Assembly: GCA_941918925.1 (NCBI GenBank)
Contig: OW799233.1
Coordinates: 43,266,275-43,330,274 of the forward strand
DNA length: 64,000 nt
DNA from: Phyto melanocephala
Lineage: Eukaryota; Arthropoda; Insecta; Diptera; Rhinophoridae
Direction of reading: 5' to 3'
Position 1 is the first letter of the stretch. Every line of letters starts with the position of its first letter. Below the pieces are notes generated by a model, which worked only from the letters and a program-made list of their open reading frames with translations, made no database searches and was not told where the DNA came from. Both the position numbers and the translations under genes were made by a program. Below, piece after piece: positions 24,451-36,353 of the stretch.

Positions 24451-25486
24451 ATACCCTTTACAGTAGTATGTAAGTTATGTAAGTGTATCATTCCGGGAGA
24501 AATTTCTACAATATTTATTTTCAACCCCATAAAGCTTGTGAAAAGAGGAGTCAATCTAGAATTATCCGTATACTCCTCTGTTCGTGTGTATGTTGAAATC
24601 AACTTTTTAAAGCCCCCCGACATCAGCAAGACCCGTGTAAAGTATCAATTTATTAGAAACATTTGGGTGCAGATCGGTATTGGAAATCAGTATAATCGCC
24701 TCATAACTTTCTGAGATATGAGCAAATAAACACGACTGCCTCTGTTTTTTTGCTTATTTTTACCATAAAAATTAAAATTTCCCAGCCCTAGGATAATTTA
24801 TAGACACGGTTGTTACTATTTATAAGTTTGGTATTCTTCTGGAGATATTCGTAAATTTTTGAGAAATTGGACACTAATCGACAAAGTTATAGGCAATAAT
24901 TATTATATTATTAATAATAATTAAATATAAAATAAAATTTTTTCAAACTCCCAAATAATTTGTGAACACGCTTAAGATACCAACTTATAAGCCGTAATCT
25001 CTTCAAATATTTATTAGACAAACTAACAAATCGGTTTGAAACTAACTAAGATATAAGCACCAGAGTACAACTACTTCGGTATTTTTCCTAAAATTTATAA
25101 ACGGAAGTTCATATTTTTCAGTTTATATAGAAACGACAGAGCCAATATGGAGATAAAATAAAAGAGCTTGAGTATTAAAATACAGTTACCTATGAAAAGA
25201 AAAAAATCCAAGATGGCGTCCTAGATTAAATAGCGAATAATGAGTCAAATATAATAGTTACGACTTTGTTATCTTTGAGGCCCACAAAATTGGTATCAAA
25301 TAAAAGGGCTAAACTAGTAGAATACAGTTAACTATGAGAAAATTTAAAATCAAAGATGGCATCGGAAATAATAAGTTCATGAAATTTTAAATTTTGGTGT
25401 AGCTACGATGTGGCATTTATACCTATCTACATGACGGTGGAGGGTATTTTCAGATTCGGCACGGCCGAATTTAGCGCTCTTACTTG
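24451..25486 (+). mobile_element. Helentron/DINE-1-like element
   Basis: Starts ATACCCTTTACAGTAG with the block CATTCCGGGAGAAATTTCTAC and GTTGAAATCAACTTTTTAAAG, and ends with ATTCGGCACGGCCGAAT then TTAGCGCTCTTACTTG. About 1.04 kb, both ends present, noncoding. The CCAAGATGGCGTC motif occurs near 25205 and, varied, near 25355, suggesting internal duplication. Confidence 0.75.
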
Positions 25487-26714
25487 TGTATTATGTGATG
25501 TCGCACTTCGTTTGCACTTTGTTTGCAATTAAGAGGCGCTTAATTTCATCCCTACCAGGATCAGCTAAATTATGTTTTACATTTATAGGGCCCATACACA
25601 ACATCATAAAATTGTGCAATCAAGTGTTTGTGCAATTAAGCACCCAGCATGGTGGTACAAAATTCATTTTTTACCCAAAAATTGTGTGGAAAAGTTTGTA
25701 ATGAATAACGAAAAAATTTGTGCTGCACTTATTATTGCTATTATCCTAAAACGAAAATGAGTTAGGAGCATGAATTGGCATTTATATTTAAAATGTTGTA
25801 TTTTTTTTTATGTTTATGCCTTGATGATTAACCTTTTATGAGCTAATTTTGCCACACACGACTAAATCATGCTGGTACAATCACACCACAACCTCATACA
25901 CGGTCAGTCAGCTGGCACAGTCACTTGATTTCACAATTATTATGGTGCGGTACATAAGGGAGAAATATAAATATGGAAATAAATTTGTCTACCATTTTTA
26001 GAAAATTCAAAAATTGTTTAAAATAATTGTTAATAATTAAATAGTTGATTTTTTTTTTTAATAATTATTACTTGATGATTTATATTCAAAAATTCTAATT
26101 TTAACTTATAAGAGAACCTAATACAATTCCATCAATTAACTACTTACTATTATAGTAATTTCTTAAAAATTCTAATCAAATTTGTATTTATTATTTATTT
26201 TAAAAGGTTGTTTTCTATGGTGTACTACAACTTTTATACAGCAGTTAAGAAATCATATTGTATGAAAAAACCCAACTGAAAAAAAAATTATTTAAATTAA
26301 ACACTCCCATTTTTGTTCCTCGCTTTTGGAAACAGTTAGTATTTTGGCTCCCCTCTGACGCCCTCTCAGTGTACATAACAATAACTTTACTGTTTCACTT
26401 GTAGGACATCAACAAAACATTTATACACACAGACACACACATACATATACCCCAATACTACCCTATAAGCAACTCAGCTAACTTTAAGTGTTCTTTAGGT
26501 TAACTTGTTCTCAGCTAGTGGTGGTGGTTGATGCCTGAATTATTTTCACTGGGGCTAACTTATTGCTTTAATATTGCGATATCCAAGGCAGTAGTCAATT
26601 GTCCGACTCTGCATGACTTTTCAACAAACTTAAAATTAGTTACTTAAGAGCTAGTTAAAAGTCACCCCATTTATAGTTAGCTCTGAATTAGTTGTATTTA
26701 AGTAAACTGTAAAT
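25487..26714. other. Intergenic, possible PIF relic
   Basis: The only structure noted is a short frame at about 25700-25760 (NNEKICAALIIAI) that weakly resembles the N-terminus of PIF/Harbinger nucleases, preceded by GGGCCCATACACAAC near 25588. Not enough to call an element. Confidence 0.35.
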
Positions 26715-27075
26715 TGACTTTATCCTACTAATAGAATAAATGTGAATGCTTGTATGTTTGGATGTTTGTTACCTGATTGTGCAAAAACGGTTGAACGAAA
26801 CTAAATGAAACTAGATACATAACAATCTGGATTAACACATAGGCTACTCTTTATTATTATTCAACGTCATCTATAGAAGTATTTTGTCTAAAATATTTGC
26901 ATTAAATCCCATCCCTCTAATACAATAAATATGTGTAATTAGCTTGTATGTTTAAATGTTTTGATATTTTTGTTCAATCACGCATAAAATGACAAAACAA
27001 ATTTAAATGACATATGCCACTCAGATAGATAACAACCTGAATTATTACATAAAGAGGATACCTTTGGTTCCAATA
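26715..27075. repeat. Two diverged copies of a ~190-bp unit
   Basis: Both copies share the order AATA-rich start, GCTTGTATGTTTGGATGTTT-like, AACAATCTGGATTA/AACAACCTGAATTA and ACATA-AGG-TAC. They start near 26715 and 26908. The wording resembles dispersed insect Helitron-associated sequence; this is an impression, not a proof. Confidence 0.5.
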
Positions 27076-27089
27076 ACTACGGAGATGTA

Positions 27090-28379
27090 CAGGGTGGCTC
27101 AGAAAGACCGAAGTGTGAATTCCTTATAACTTTTTATTTAAGACATATTTTTTTAATTTTTTGTTTTTTAAATACAGTAAATTTATAGGGAATATTTTTA
27201 GATAAGTTATTAAAAATGATATTCCGCAAGTGGTGGCCATTTTCTGCTTCGCACAAATGTGCTCTTTCCAACACATTTTCCATGACCTTTTGCAAAACTT
27301 CCGGTGTTTTGTTGTTAATTTCGTCTCGAATATTGGTTTTTAATTCCTCAATAGTCCTAGGCCTATTAACATAAACTTTCCCTTTTAAATAACCCCAAAG
27401 GAAACAGTCTGGAGAGTTTAAATCCGGGGAAGGCGGAGGCCAATTAAAATTGCTTCTACGCGAAATTATTCTTTCACCAAAAATGTCGCGTAAAAGAGCC
27501 ATTGTGTCCCTCGCAGTGTGCGCTGTGGCTCCATCCTGTTGGAACCATATTTGCGGATGGTTTTCCACGGCTGGCCTTACACAATTTTCTAACATGCTTC
27601 GATATCGATCACCATTCATGGAAATGGCGACACCTCGTTCATTTTCAAAAAAATATGGGCCAATGATTCTTTCTGAAGAAACACCGCACCAAACAGTACA
27701 CTTAACTGGGTGTAATTGTCGTTGATGAAGTACTCTCGGGTTTTCCGTAGCCCATATCCTACAGTTTTGCTTGTTAACGAACCCATTTAATTGGAAATGG
27801 GCTTCGTCACTAATAACTAAGTTATGAATAAAATCAGGATTCTCTTGTGCTTTTTGCTGGAAATAAATTGCATAGTCAAGTAACCTGTCGGTTTCAATTC
27901 TTGGACAAGTTTAATTTTGTATAGAAAAAATTCTTATGGTATGCAAAATTCGCTGCAGCGACCCTCTTGAGAGGCCAAGTTGTGTCTAACGTCTCCTGGT
28001 TGACGTTTCTGGATCCTCCCGAATACTCCCCTGTACCACTTGAATATTGTCAAACGTGTGGACAGTTTGTAGTCTGCCGGAACCAGGAAGGTTCCTTACT
28101 GCTGCTTGTTGTCGAAAATGTGCAACCAGACGGTTTATTGTTGACTGAGAGGGTGTAACCCGCACATTAAATTGACGACGGTATGCACGCTGAGTCAACA
28201 CAATGGACCGTTGATTTGAAAAGTAAATTTCAACGATTTTGGCACGTTGTTCAGTTGTGTATTGCTCCATTATAAATTGTCCAAGTCTTCTTTACAAAAT
28301 ACTGAAAAGAAAAGGAAAAAAAATATAATATAAAAGTTATAAGGAATTCACACCACTTCGGTCTTTCTGAGCCACCCTG
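27090..28379 (-). mobile_element. Full-length mariner element
   Basis: 1290 bp with terminal inverted repeats of about 45 bp that begin CAGGGTGGCTCAGAAAGACC; they differ by one 3-bp indel near base 26. TA flanks each end (27088-27089 and 28380-28381). The transposase frame lies on the minus strand and nearly fills the element. Size and end structure are those of an intact mariner that has lost activity through a few point changes. Confidence 0.95.
27134..28270 (-). pseudogene. Mariner transposase, two in-frame stops
   Basis: 379 codons in one frame. N-terminal part (to 27986) has the helix-turn-helix region QRAKIVEIYFSNQRS, then PSQSTINRLVAHF and PGSGRLQTV. The catalytic part shows SDEAHFQLNGFVNKQN, FQQDGATAHTA and PPPSPDLNSPDCFLWGYLKG. 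I count 36 residues between the second and third aspartates, not the 34 of classical mariners. Stops lie at 27986-27988 and 27911-27913; between them the sequence looks locally shifted relative to the family, then returns to frame. The rest of the enzyme is well preserved, including the C-terminal HHLRNIIF motif, so inactivation seems recent. Confidence 0.92.
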
Positions 28380-28455
28380 TAGTAACGTGCACGGGCAAGC
28401 TTAAAATTACAATTATATTTAAATATTTTTTACAATTCGTAGGAAATTAATATAA

Positions 28456-28972
28456 GCGGAACTCACTCTTTGATGAAAACTACCATTGCAAGTCGTGCAG
28501 ACCGTGCAAGTCTAGCAAACAATTTAACTTGTGCACGACTACAAAAACAAATTCTATTAAATTGCAATTTGCATCACTTGAGCAAATATGCACAACTAAA
28601 AATCAGTGCAAAGTAATGTCACACAAATTTGCACAACAGATACACAATTTTTTTACTCTCAGGACTTAAAATCTTCACAAATTCAATTTCATACATGGTA
28701 TTTTTTACCAAAAAAAATTGTGATATTATATTTTTCCGTTGATTTAGGCATTGTAATTTATTTAAAATTAATTAATTTTCTTTTCGGAAAATATTAAAAC
28801 ACAGAATCTTACTTATTAATTTAAAAAAAGATTTGTTGTTTCTTAAATACCTAAAAAATCAGCTCGTTGCCATAAGTTTGCAACACACATGAAAAATGCA
28901 CTCATGCTTGGTAGCAAAAAATTAGTGCATATTTGCACTAATTGCAAAAATGCTACTAAGAGTGAATTCCGC
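28456..28972. mobile_element. MITE with TATAA duplication
   Basis: Termini GCGGAACTCACTCTT and AAGAGTGAATTCCGC are inverted repeats (one mismatch in 15), flanked by TATAA on both sides (28451-28455 and 28973-28977). 517 bp, noncoding, with many TGCAC/GTGCA motifs. A 5-bp duplication is unusual among the other elements here; superfamily not assigned. Confidence 0.75.
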
Positions 28973-29364
28973 TATAATTTATTTAATAATTCACTCTTTG
29001 CAATAATAAATATATGTTTGCATCTTTAGTTATTTATTTCTCACTGAATTCTCTTCGTGTGCTACAAGAAAATGCAAAAAGCAAAAAAATAACAACAAAC
29101 AACTTTAAACACTGTTGAAAATTTTTTTTCTCTCAGAGCAAAAAAAAAACTGTTGCATATGCTTTAAATTTGAATAACTTCTGTATTACTTTGTAATTAG
29201 CTTATAGTTAGTTGATTAAAATTACCTTAAAATGCGTTATTTACGTAGTTGATTACTCTATTGCTTAAAGGGTATATACATATGTGCCCATACACATGTA
29301 TACACACATGAGAGTAATGTTTAACATAAAAACTCTTACACATTCCTGTTACATACATTTTAAG

Positions 29365-30694
29365 CAGCGTTGTCAACTTTAAAATTTCAAAAAGCACCAT
29401 AACCCAGGAAAAAACGCGTCATTCTCAAAAAAAAGCACTAAATTTATAATTTGTAAATTATTTTTTTATTTATTTAATAAAATTATACATTTGTATAAAT
29501 TTCTTTATAAATAAGACATTTTTAAATGTATATCAGAATAAATAACAAAAAAATTGACAAAAATCAAACAACGAATATCTTTTAGTCAGTCAGTACAGAT
29601 TTACATAGATACATATATTTATATGTAAATAAACAAAAGCATTGGAAAAAAGAACAATAATATTTAATTATTAAAGTAATTATCAATTCACAATATATCA
29701 CAGGAGTGATGCATTGTAAGAAATTTATTTCAACATTTAGAAAAAATTACGACAGGATTAATTTTTCCATACCTGATGCATTTATACGACGTTTTATAAA
29801 CATATTTGAATTTGTTGTACAAAATATTAAAGAAATTATTCACCAAATAAGTACAACTATTATATAATATTTAAATATTTTTATATTACATATTAGAATA
29901 TTTACTTCATCAGCTATTTGGTAGGTTTCGCAACAGGAATTTTCCCGTTTAAGCCCATTTTTAATGTGAAGTAAGGAATTAACTGAATTTAAAGACATTC
30001 GGTTGCGAATTTTAGATTTAAACACATTCATGGGAGCGACAAAAGTTTAACGTTTAAGTTTAATGCTTCAGAGGGATTTAAGTTAACTGCATCTTTGTAC
30101 GATTTAACTTCAATCCAAAAATCTACTGGATTCAATATTTTGCCATTGGTAACGGTAAAATATCTTCTTTTGTATGTGATAAAACATTTCTAACATTAAT
30201 TATGTTAATTTTACTCAAAATTTCAAGGTTTTCTGGTAAAATTTTTAAACATTTAAAGTTGTGGGACGCTAAAAGTTTGCTTTAAGGTTTAATCATTTAT
30301 AAGATGATCTCAAAAGAAAGAGGAATTTCTTTTATTCACATTCACCTTAAATGCATATATGTATAAAGTTAGACATTTTGAAACAAAAACTTTCTGGGCA
30401 ATCAATTATCTTATAAATAATTAAATTTTTAGTGTAATATTATTTTCTTGCCGAATTGCATGTAATTGTACTATAAGTTACATTTTGGTACTATGTATAG
30501 GTATATAAATTTACACTTACAAAAAATTTTGTTCAATTAATTAATTTAATTTTAGTGTTTGGTGTCACCGAAATAAAAAGAAAATCACTAAAAACTAAAA
30601 AAAAAATCATTAAGCACTGACTCACAATTTTTTCGCTTCCAAAATGTTAAAAATCACCAAAAACGGTGATAAAATCACCGAGTTGACAACGCTG
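29365..30694. mobile_element. hAT element, TSD ATTTTAAG
   Basis: Terminal inverted repeats CAGCGTTGTCAACT/AGTTGACAACGCTG bound 1330 bp, flanked by perfect 8-bp repeats ATTTTAAG (29357-29364 and 30695-30702). A minus-strand frame at 29897-30031 (SKIRNRMSLNSVNSLLHIKNGL) resembles the C-terminal dimerisation segment of hAT transposases, so this may be an eroded copy of an autonomous element. It is the longest hAT in the window. Confidence 0.9.
29840..30031 (-). pseudogene. Possible hAT transposase C-terminal remnant
   Basis: Residues KIRNRMSLNSVNSLLHIKNG resemble the conserved R-N-R-L...L-L-R-I helix near the end of hAT transposases, placed inside an element with hAT ends. Only about 45 residues are alignable by eye; the rest of the gene is absent or unrecognisable. 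Confidence 0.45.
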
Positions 30695-30702
30695 ATTTTA
30701 AG

Positions 30703-31285
30703 GTTTTGCCTTTAGTATTGTTGTGAACTTTTACCGTTTTAGTTTATTTCGTTCTCATTTGTTGGTTTTGTACGTGGAGATTTTTTATCACATGCGAAAT
30801 ATTTGTTTATTACATGAAAGTAAAAAGCAAGTTTTGTCCTTCATTTTTGTTATTTATATACATATTTGTTATACTATTTTTTTACCATTTAGAGTACAAT
30901 ATCATCAGTAGAACAACAATCTGTTACAACTATCATACATACATATTCGTAAGAATGTGTTCAACTAAAACCGCATTACGAGAGTCATGACAACACTCAA
31001 ACGCACATGAATGTTAATATTATTTAGGAGCCGTTATTTTTGTGTAGTTGTATTGTATTGTGTTGTATTTAAAGACACAGTGAATATTTTGTATACATTT
31101 TTATAGTTAAATATTATCATGTTTTAAGTTTCTTATTTACTATTTATTTTAGCTTTTTACATAAGGTATATTCAATTAAAGACATGAATAACATTTTGAA
31201 AAATTAAAAGAAAACATTTATTTTTTACTTAATAAAAAAATATTGTTAAAAGACGTTTTAAAACTAAAAGAAATTTTTAAATACA
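30703..31285. other. Intergenic, unassigned
   Basis: AT-rich; the small frame at 30723-30911 has no recognisable domain. Confidence 0.5.
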
Positions 31286-32256
31286 CAGTGAACTCGCAGA
31301 AATGTGAACATCCAGTAAGATCAACTACCCAAAAACATGAACATTTTTTTTATTACATTGACTACTCTAAAACGTGAACAAAGGCTGAAGGCTCTAAAAC
31401 GTGAACTTTTTATCGAACGTTAAAAATCAATTTTGTAACTTATTTAAAATTTTTGGAATTCCCCGCAGAAAAATTTCGTAGTTTGTTCGTTGTAAACAAC
31501 TTTAGTTGCATGATAAATAGCTTTAGTATTAATGCGGCAGTTCTACTGGAATCATCTCTCTGTGCTGACTATACATATAGGTACATATGTAATTAATATA
31601 AACAAGTGATCTCTCAAAATATTTTTATTGAAAATATGTCTAATAAAAACTAAAAGTGTTAAATCTTTAAGAAAAGTCAGATATTTTAGAGCTTTTACGC
31701 AAAGGTTCATCTGTTACTTGTTTTGTCGAAAAAGTATAATGTCGCTAAATCGACGATTTTTTCAATAAGAAACAATAAAGATGCAATTTCGAAATGCGTT
31801 AATAATACATTTTCGGGTCCTGGAAAACGGAAAACACTGCATACTTCGGAGCTTCCAAAAATGGAAAAATCTCTGTACAAATGGTTTACCCAACTTCAAA
31901 ATAAAAACCTACCGGTTAGCGGAAGCTATTGAATTGCACAATCAAATTAAAAAAAATAACCATACTAAACCTATATTTTGTATGAATTCAATAAATTATT
32001 TAGAAATAAGTATCTTAAAAACCCTTTTGCAAACCATAGTAGCTCTGTAGTACATTAAAACATGGCAGAAGCTTACAAAAAGTTGAATCAAAACATGTCT
32101 CATAGGTCAAAATAACGTACATACTTTATTTTAAATTAAATAAAAGATAAAAGAGACTAAAATATGTTATAGAAAAAATGCAATCTAAAACGTGAACAAT
32201 ATCGAAAACGTGAACACCCATGGTAAAAATTAGTTCACATTTCTGCGAGTTTACTG
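31286..32256 (+). mobile_element. Pogo/Tigger-like element, deleted
   Basis: Ends CAGTGAACTCGCAGAAATGT and the complement of CAGTAAACTCGCAGAAATGT (one mismatch over the shown 20). TA follows the right end (32257-32258); the expected left TA reads CA. 971 bp. The interior repeats GTGAACA motifs near both ends and encodes a CENP-B/jerky-type DNA-binding remnant. Confidence 0.82.
31690..31932 (+). pseudogene. Tigger/jerky-type transposase N-terminal remnant
   Basis: DILELLRKGSSVT followed, after a frame change near 31720, by SKKYNVAKSTIFSIR and GPGKRKTLHTSELPKMEKSL. This order (psq/CENP-B helix-turn-helix, then the K-M-E-x-x-L-Y-x-W segment) is that of pogo/Tigger transposases. It ends at a stop after PVSGSY. 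The DDE nuclease domain is missing. Confidence 0.8.
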
Positions 32257-32555
32257 TATGTAGAAGAATTTTAAAATAATTATGTGCTCTACTACACATA
32301 ATTTTATTGATTGAAGGTGTATGAGTGAAATAATTTATTTAAGAAATAAATATTAATCATTCGCCTTGAAGTGGAAAAGTAATTCTTCCGTAAAGTTTGA
32401 AAGATAAAAAAATTAAACAATCTGTGTTTTTGGTGGTTCAATAATAACTACTTTTTACTCTGTACTTAAATACTAATATTTTGTTTATTGATGCATTTTT
32501 GTTGTTAAAGAAAAATGCAGCTAGAAAATATAAATTAATTGATTGAAATAATAAC

Positions 32556-33279
32556 TTAAATTAATTCTTTAGAAATTTGTCTGGATAACGAAAGATTCGT
32601 TATGCAATCGTTGATGGTTCTTTGCAGATTTCTAATACTCGCGCCTGATTCTTGATTAATGGGTTTAATACTTAAAAGGGTTCGAAGCTGTTCATTTATA
32701 AGCGCCCCTTTGTTTTCATATGTGTCAACCAACTTTTTCCACGCAATCGCATAGCCATCGTTGGTCAACGGAATGGTTTGTATGGCATCATGGGCATCCT
32801 TCGCAGTTTTCTGCAATAAATAATACAATTTCTGTACCGGGGTTAATCGAGGATTATTACCATACAACGCTGAGAACATATCGCGGAATGATGGCCAACT
32901 CTTATAGTCGCCATAGAAAATTGGGGTGTCACACGGGGGTAAATTCATAATAGGGGTGGAATAATTTCCAAGTTCCATGGACTTTTCAGCCTGAGCAGCC
33001 TGTTTCAAACGGTCCAATTGGGCCGTAATCATGGAAACCCCTCGGGTGTATGTGGTATAAGAAGACATATACCTAGATTTTATTTCCACAATATTTGGGC
33101 TTTTCATTCTCTCTGTATCAATCAACAAAGAGTCATATGTTGACCGAACAGCTTCGGTTAATTTCCTTTTCGTGGCTCAATAATGAGCCAATTTTATGGT
33201 CCGCAATGGGTATAAGGGCAATAAAAGCCTCGAATTCCGCCAAACGATCGGCATTACGAATCAATGTAGCCATATCCAT
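32556..33279 (-). pseudogene. BEL/Pao retrotransposon gag, frameshifted
   Basis: Gag-like (DUF1759) frame of a BEL/Pao LTR retrotransposon. It begins MDMATLIRNADRL at 33279 and reads into KIGSLLSHEKEI, where a one-base change shifts the frame near 33165. From about 33150 the second frame carries DSLLIDTERM, LPPCDTPIFYGDYKSWPSF, LTPVQKLYYLL and DTYENKGALINEQL and ends in a stop at 32556. Nucleocapsid, protease, reverse transcriptase and integrase are absent. Upstream (33280-34115) lies unusual inverted and direct repeat sequence instead of a recognisable LTR. Confidence 0.88.
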
Positions 33280-33417
33280 TTTCGATCTTAAGTAATAAGG
33301 GGAAATTTTGAATTGAATTCAAAAGAAGTGAAAATGGTAACTAGAAAAAATGTATTGGTCTTTAAAAAAATGGCAAAATCGAATTTTAAAAAAATGAAAA
33401 CTAAATAAAACAAAATG

Positions 33418-33828
33418 TTTTCCTCGAAATATTTAAAGAAAATATTAAAAAAAATGAGAAACACGGGTATTAGTTTTAAATGTTTTAGAAATTTGGGTTT
33501 TATTGTTTTTTCCCGCGTTATCTTTAGCTCTCTTTGTTGCATTACTGCAAGGGGGCGGGATGTTTACGCGCATAGTGTGAACGCACCCATTGTTTGGCGG
33601 TCTTACACTAGTTTCGTTAAATTGATATATTTTGTGTATCTATTGAAAAGCTCTGTTTGTTATTATTATTGTTTTGTATTATTACTCTTGTAAACCCCGA
33701 ATTGTATGGTACGTACAAACCCCCGTTTTTTAAGAAAAAAGAATAAAACCCAAATTTTTATAATAATAAAAATTAATACCCGTGTTTCTCATTTTTTATA
33801 ATATTTTCTTGAAATATTTCGAGGAAAA
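33418..33828. repeat. Long imperfect inverted repeat, ~98-bp arms
   Basis: Left arm 33418-33513 (TTTTCCTCGAAATATTT, GAGAAACACGGGTATTA, AAATTTGGGTTTTATT) is mirrored by the right arm 33730-33828. The spacer contains a GC-richer patch (GGGGGCGGGATGTTTACGCG). It sits just upstream of the BEL/Pao gag fragment. It could be a foldback element or rearranged LTR/leader; no target duplication is visible. Confidence 0.7.
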
Positions 33829-33839
33829 CAGCTTTTGTT

Positions 33840-34115
33840 AAACGCAGCAAAAATAAAAGATTACAATACTAAAAATAAGTATTACAATTCTTTGGAAATA
33901 ACAAATATTAAAAAATAAGTATAAAAATTCTTTAGAAATTTGTCTAGAAATATATTTTTTATGTTAATTGTTGCATTTTCGGCTGCGGAAATTGAAATTG
34001 AATTCTTTGGTAATAACAATTGGTTAAATATTAAACAGAGGTATTAAAATTCTTTGGAAGTCAAAATTGGTTTTACTTAATAGTCAAAATAAGTATTAAA
34101 ATTCTTTGGGAATTA
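33840..34115. repeat. Degenerate AATTCTTTGGAA repeats
   Basis: AAGTATTAAAATTCTTTGG or close variants recur about five times at uneven 40-70 bp spacing. A 19-bp piece (ATTCTTTAGAAATTTGTCT) is also found, identical, at the end of the gag fragment (32564-32582 and 33927-33945), hinting at a duplication linking the two. Confidence 0.55.
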
Positions 34116-34765
34116 AAACAACATACATACATATGTTTGTATGTCAAAAGCTACGTTAAGCGAATAGTGGGGGAGACCTTATAACAAAGAGAATAGTGGG
34201 AGACACAATAACAATTAAAAAATATTTATAAAATTTCATTGAACATTTCCCATATTGTTCTCAAACATTTTTAATTGGGAAAACATTTTTTCTTAATTAT
34301 ACAAGTATATTGTCGTTGGTCTAACAAATTCAATTATTTGTTTTCTATCAAGTTTTTCATGAGAGCAAGAAAAGCATTTAATTTTCTTAATTTATAGTAT
34401 TAAACTTAAGCATAACAACTAAATATGACGTTTAAAATAGAAAAATATTTTTTTTTAAATTGTCCCATAACCGATCACGTCGGAGCAGCGACAATATGCA
34501 TATCGATGGTTTAATATAAAAAAGGCGTAATTAGATTTTTTACTACTTTACAGGAAAAAAAAAGAAAAAACTGAATAAAATTTAAAAGAATGTTTTGAGT
34601 TAGAGCTTTTTAATTTGGCCATAAATCTGTTATTTTCAACCATAGCTCACTTAATGTTTTAGGGGTGATGTGTGTGTATGTGAACTACCAGAAACTCGTT
34701 TTTATTGAAAATCAAGATACGCCGTTTTTATATTAAGCCATCGATATATTTTGGCTTTAATTAAC
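34116..34765. other. Intergenic, unassigned
   Basis: No coding or element boundary that I can support. Confidence 0.45.
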
Positions 34766-34767
34766 TA

Positions 34768-35136
34768 CCCAGCAAAAAAAGACATGCAAGTGAATGCATT
34801 ATTTCAACCAAAGATGAAGAGGTTCAATTTATGTGAAACATGCATGGTTTTAATATTAATGTGTCATTGGAGAGCATTTCTTTATATGAATATATTAATA
34901 AAATTCTCTTCATTCTTAGTAGGTGAAATGAAACTCATGTTTCATGTTTCTTGAGTTATTAATGTTTTTTGATATGAATTGTTTAAGGTATTTTGCATGT
35001 ATTTTGAAACAGATAATCAGTGGCTTACTATTTTGGATTTGGAGAAGGCATTCTTCATATCTTTTCTTTTACTTATGAATTAGAAGTTATGACAAATGTT
35101 ATTCACATTGAAATAGTGCAAAATTTTTTTGCTGGG
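34768..35136. mobile_element. TA-flanked MITE, CCCAGCAAAAAAA ends
   Basis: Termini CCCAGCAAAAAAA and TTTTTTTGCTGGG are perfect inverted repeats, each bordered by TA (34766-34767 and 35137-35138). 369 bp, noncoding, and rich in alternating CATG/CATTCA motifs. TA flanks suggest a Tc1/mariner relative. Confidence 0.72.
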
Positions 35137-35823
35137 TAAATAAATTTTATTTTTGGATTAATTGAGGCAGTATCGTTGAAATATCGAAGTTGATTTTATC
35201 ACCAAAAACTACTTTGACACGCCTACTTCAACGCCCACTTCTCACATAATTTACTGTTAATGAAATTAAAAATCTCATAAAACCGACAGAATTAGATCCA
35301 TAATGATGAAGTTTTGCATATAAACATTTCTCTTCAATATTAGTATTATTCCCAAAAAATTAAGGTAGTACGCCCACCTTCCATATAATGCTTTATCTTA
35401 AATTTACATTACATATTTATATATGGACAAAAACTAAATTTAAATTATTTATATAATTTTAAAAGTAGGAGGTGCCATGCCCACACAAAGCTAATATTAT
35501 TTTTTTACTTCCTCCGGATACCAAATTATACTTCTCATTTTCAGTAAAAATACAATATTGTTAAAAAAAAGAGTCAGTATTATAATTTCTAATGTCGAAA
35601 TTCTTAAGGTGAATTCACCCATTTGTTTTGAACAAAATTTTTTCCGGAGAATAACATTTTTCTCTGAGAGTTTTCTGCAGAACGATTCACCCATTTCAGA
35701 AAATTTGTTCGAAAAAATAAAGCTGACATATAATATAAAAATGCAAACATTTGTACAAAGTGGCAGCACCGCTAGCAAACTATGTAAATAAATACAAGCG
35801 TAAATTATTTCATTAAAATAAAT

Positions 35824-36012
35824 GTGAAGAAAATGTCGGATAGAAGAAAACTAAAATTATTATTTTTAATTGAAGTGCATAAAGTCAATTTGTTTGCAAA
35901 AGAAATTTATAAAAAAAAATCGAAAATAAAAAGAGTCGCAGTGAGAAAAATCTTAAAAGAAAGAAGATCACACGGTTTATTTCACACATTGTATTATTGC
36001 GACCGATTATGA
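35824..36012 (+). pseudogene. PIF/Harbinger transposase N-terminal remnant
   Basis: 62-codon frame with a basic stretch followed by VRKILKERRSHGLFHTLYY. The pattern [V]-x-x-I-x-x-x-R-x-x-x-G-x-F-x-T-L-Y is the conserved start of PIF/Harbinger nucleases. The DDE catalytic region is not found downstream. Supported by the MADF remnant next door. Confidence 0.65.
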
Positions 36013-36069
36013 CCCTATGGCTAGGTTTTTGTAAATAAATGAATGTAATTATAAATAAACTGAAATGTA

Positions 36070-36227
36070 CTTACGACCGATTCCAGTGGCGGCTCCTATT
36101 CATTCCATAAACCCTGTTTTAAATAATTATTTTTATATGCACTATTGCTCATGTCATACAAACATTCTCTTCCTGGTTTTTTTAATTCTTCTATTAATTT
36201 TTGAGCAATATTTTCATTAAATTCCAT
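36070..36227 (-). pseudogene. MADF-domain protein remnant of Harbinger
   Basis: From the Met at 36227: MEFNENIAQKLIEELKK, then CLYDMSNSAYKNNYLKQGLW. This is the start of a MADF (Myb/SANT-like) DNA-binding domain. A stop at 36096-36098 comes from a one-base loss; the next frame continues with an IGAATGIG motif that MADF domains typically have there. Just after it is GTAAGT, a possible splice donor. Convergent with the transposase remnant. Confidence 0.7.
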
Positions 36228-36353
36228 TTTAATTGTTAATTTTCGGCAAAAACAATTTTTGTATAATAAATGTACTGACACTGTGTGATGTGGCAACCAA
36301 ATTTAATTTTCGTGTAAATATTGAAAAAAATGGCATACCAATTCAGTTTCTTC

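Noticed and set aside
24445..24714. 89-codon frame and its antisense partner
   Set aside because: Derived from the 5' part of the Helentron-like repeat; the same wording recurs noncoding at 42077.
25486..25760. PIF transposase start
   Set aside because: Only about 15 residues resemble the family and no matching inverted repeat pair was found.
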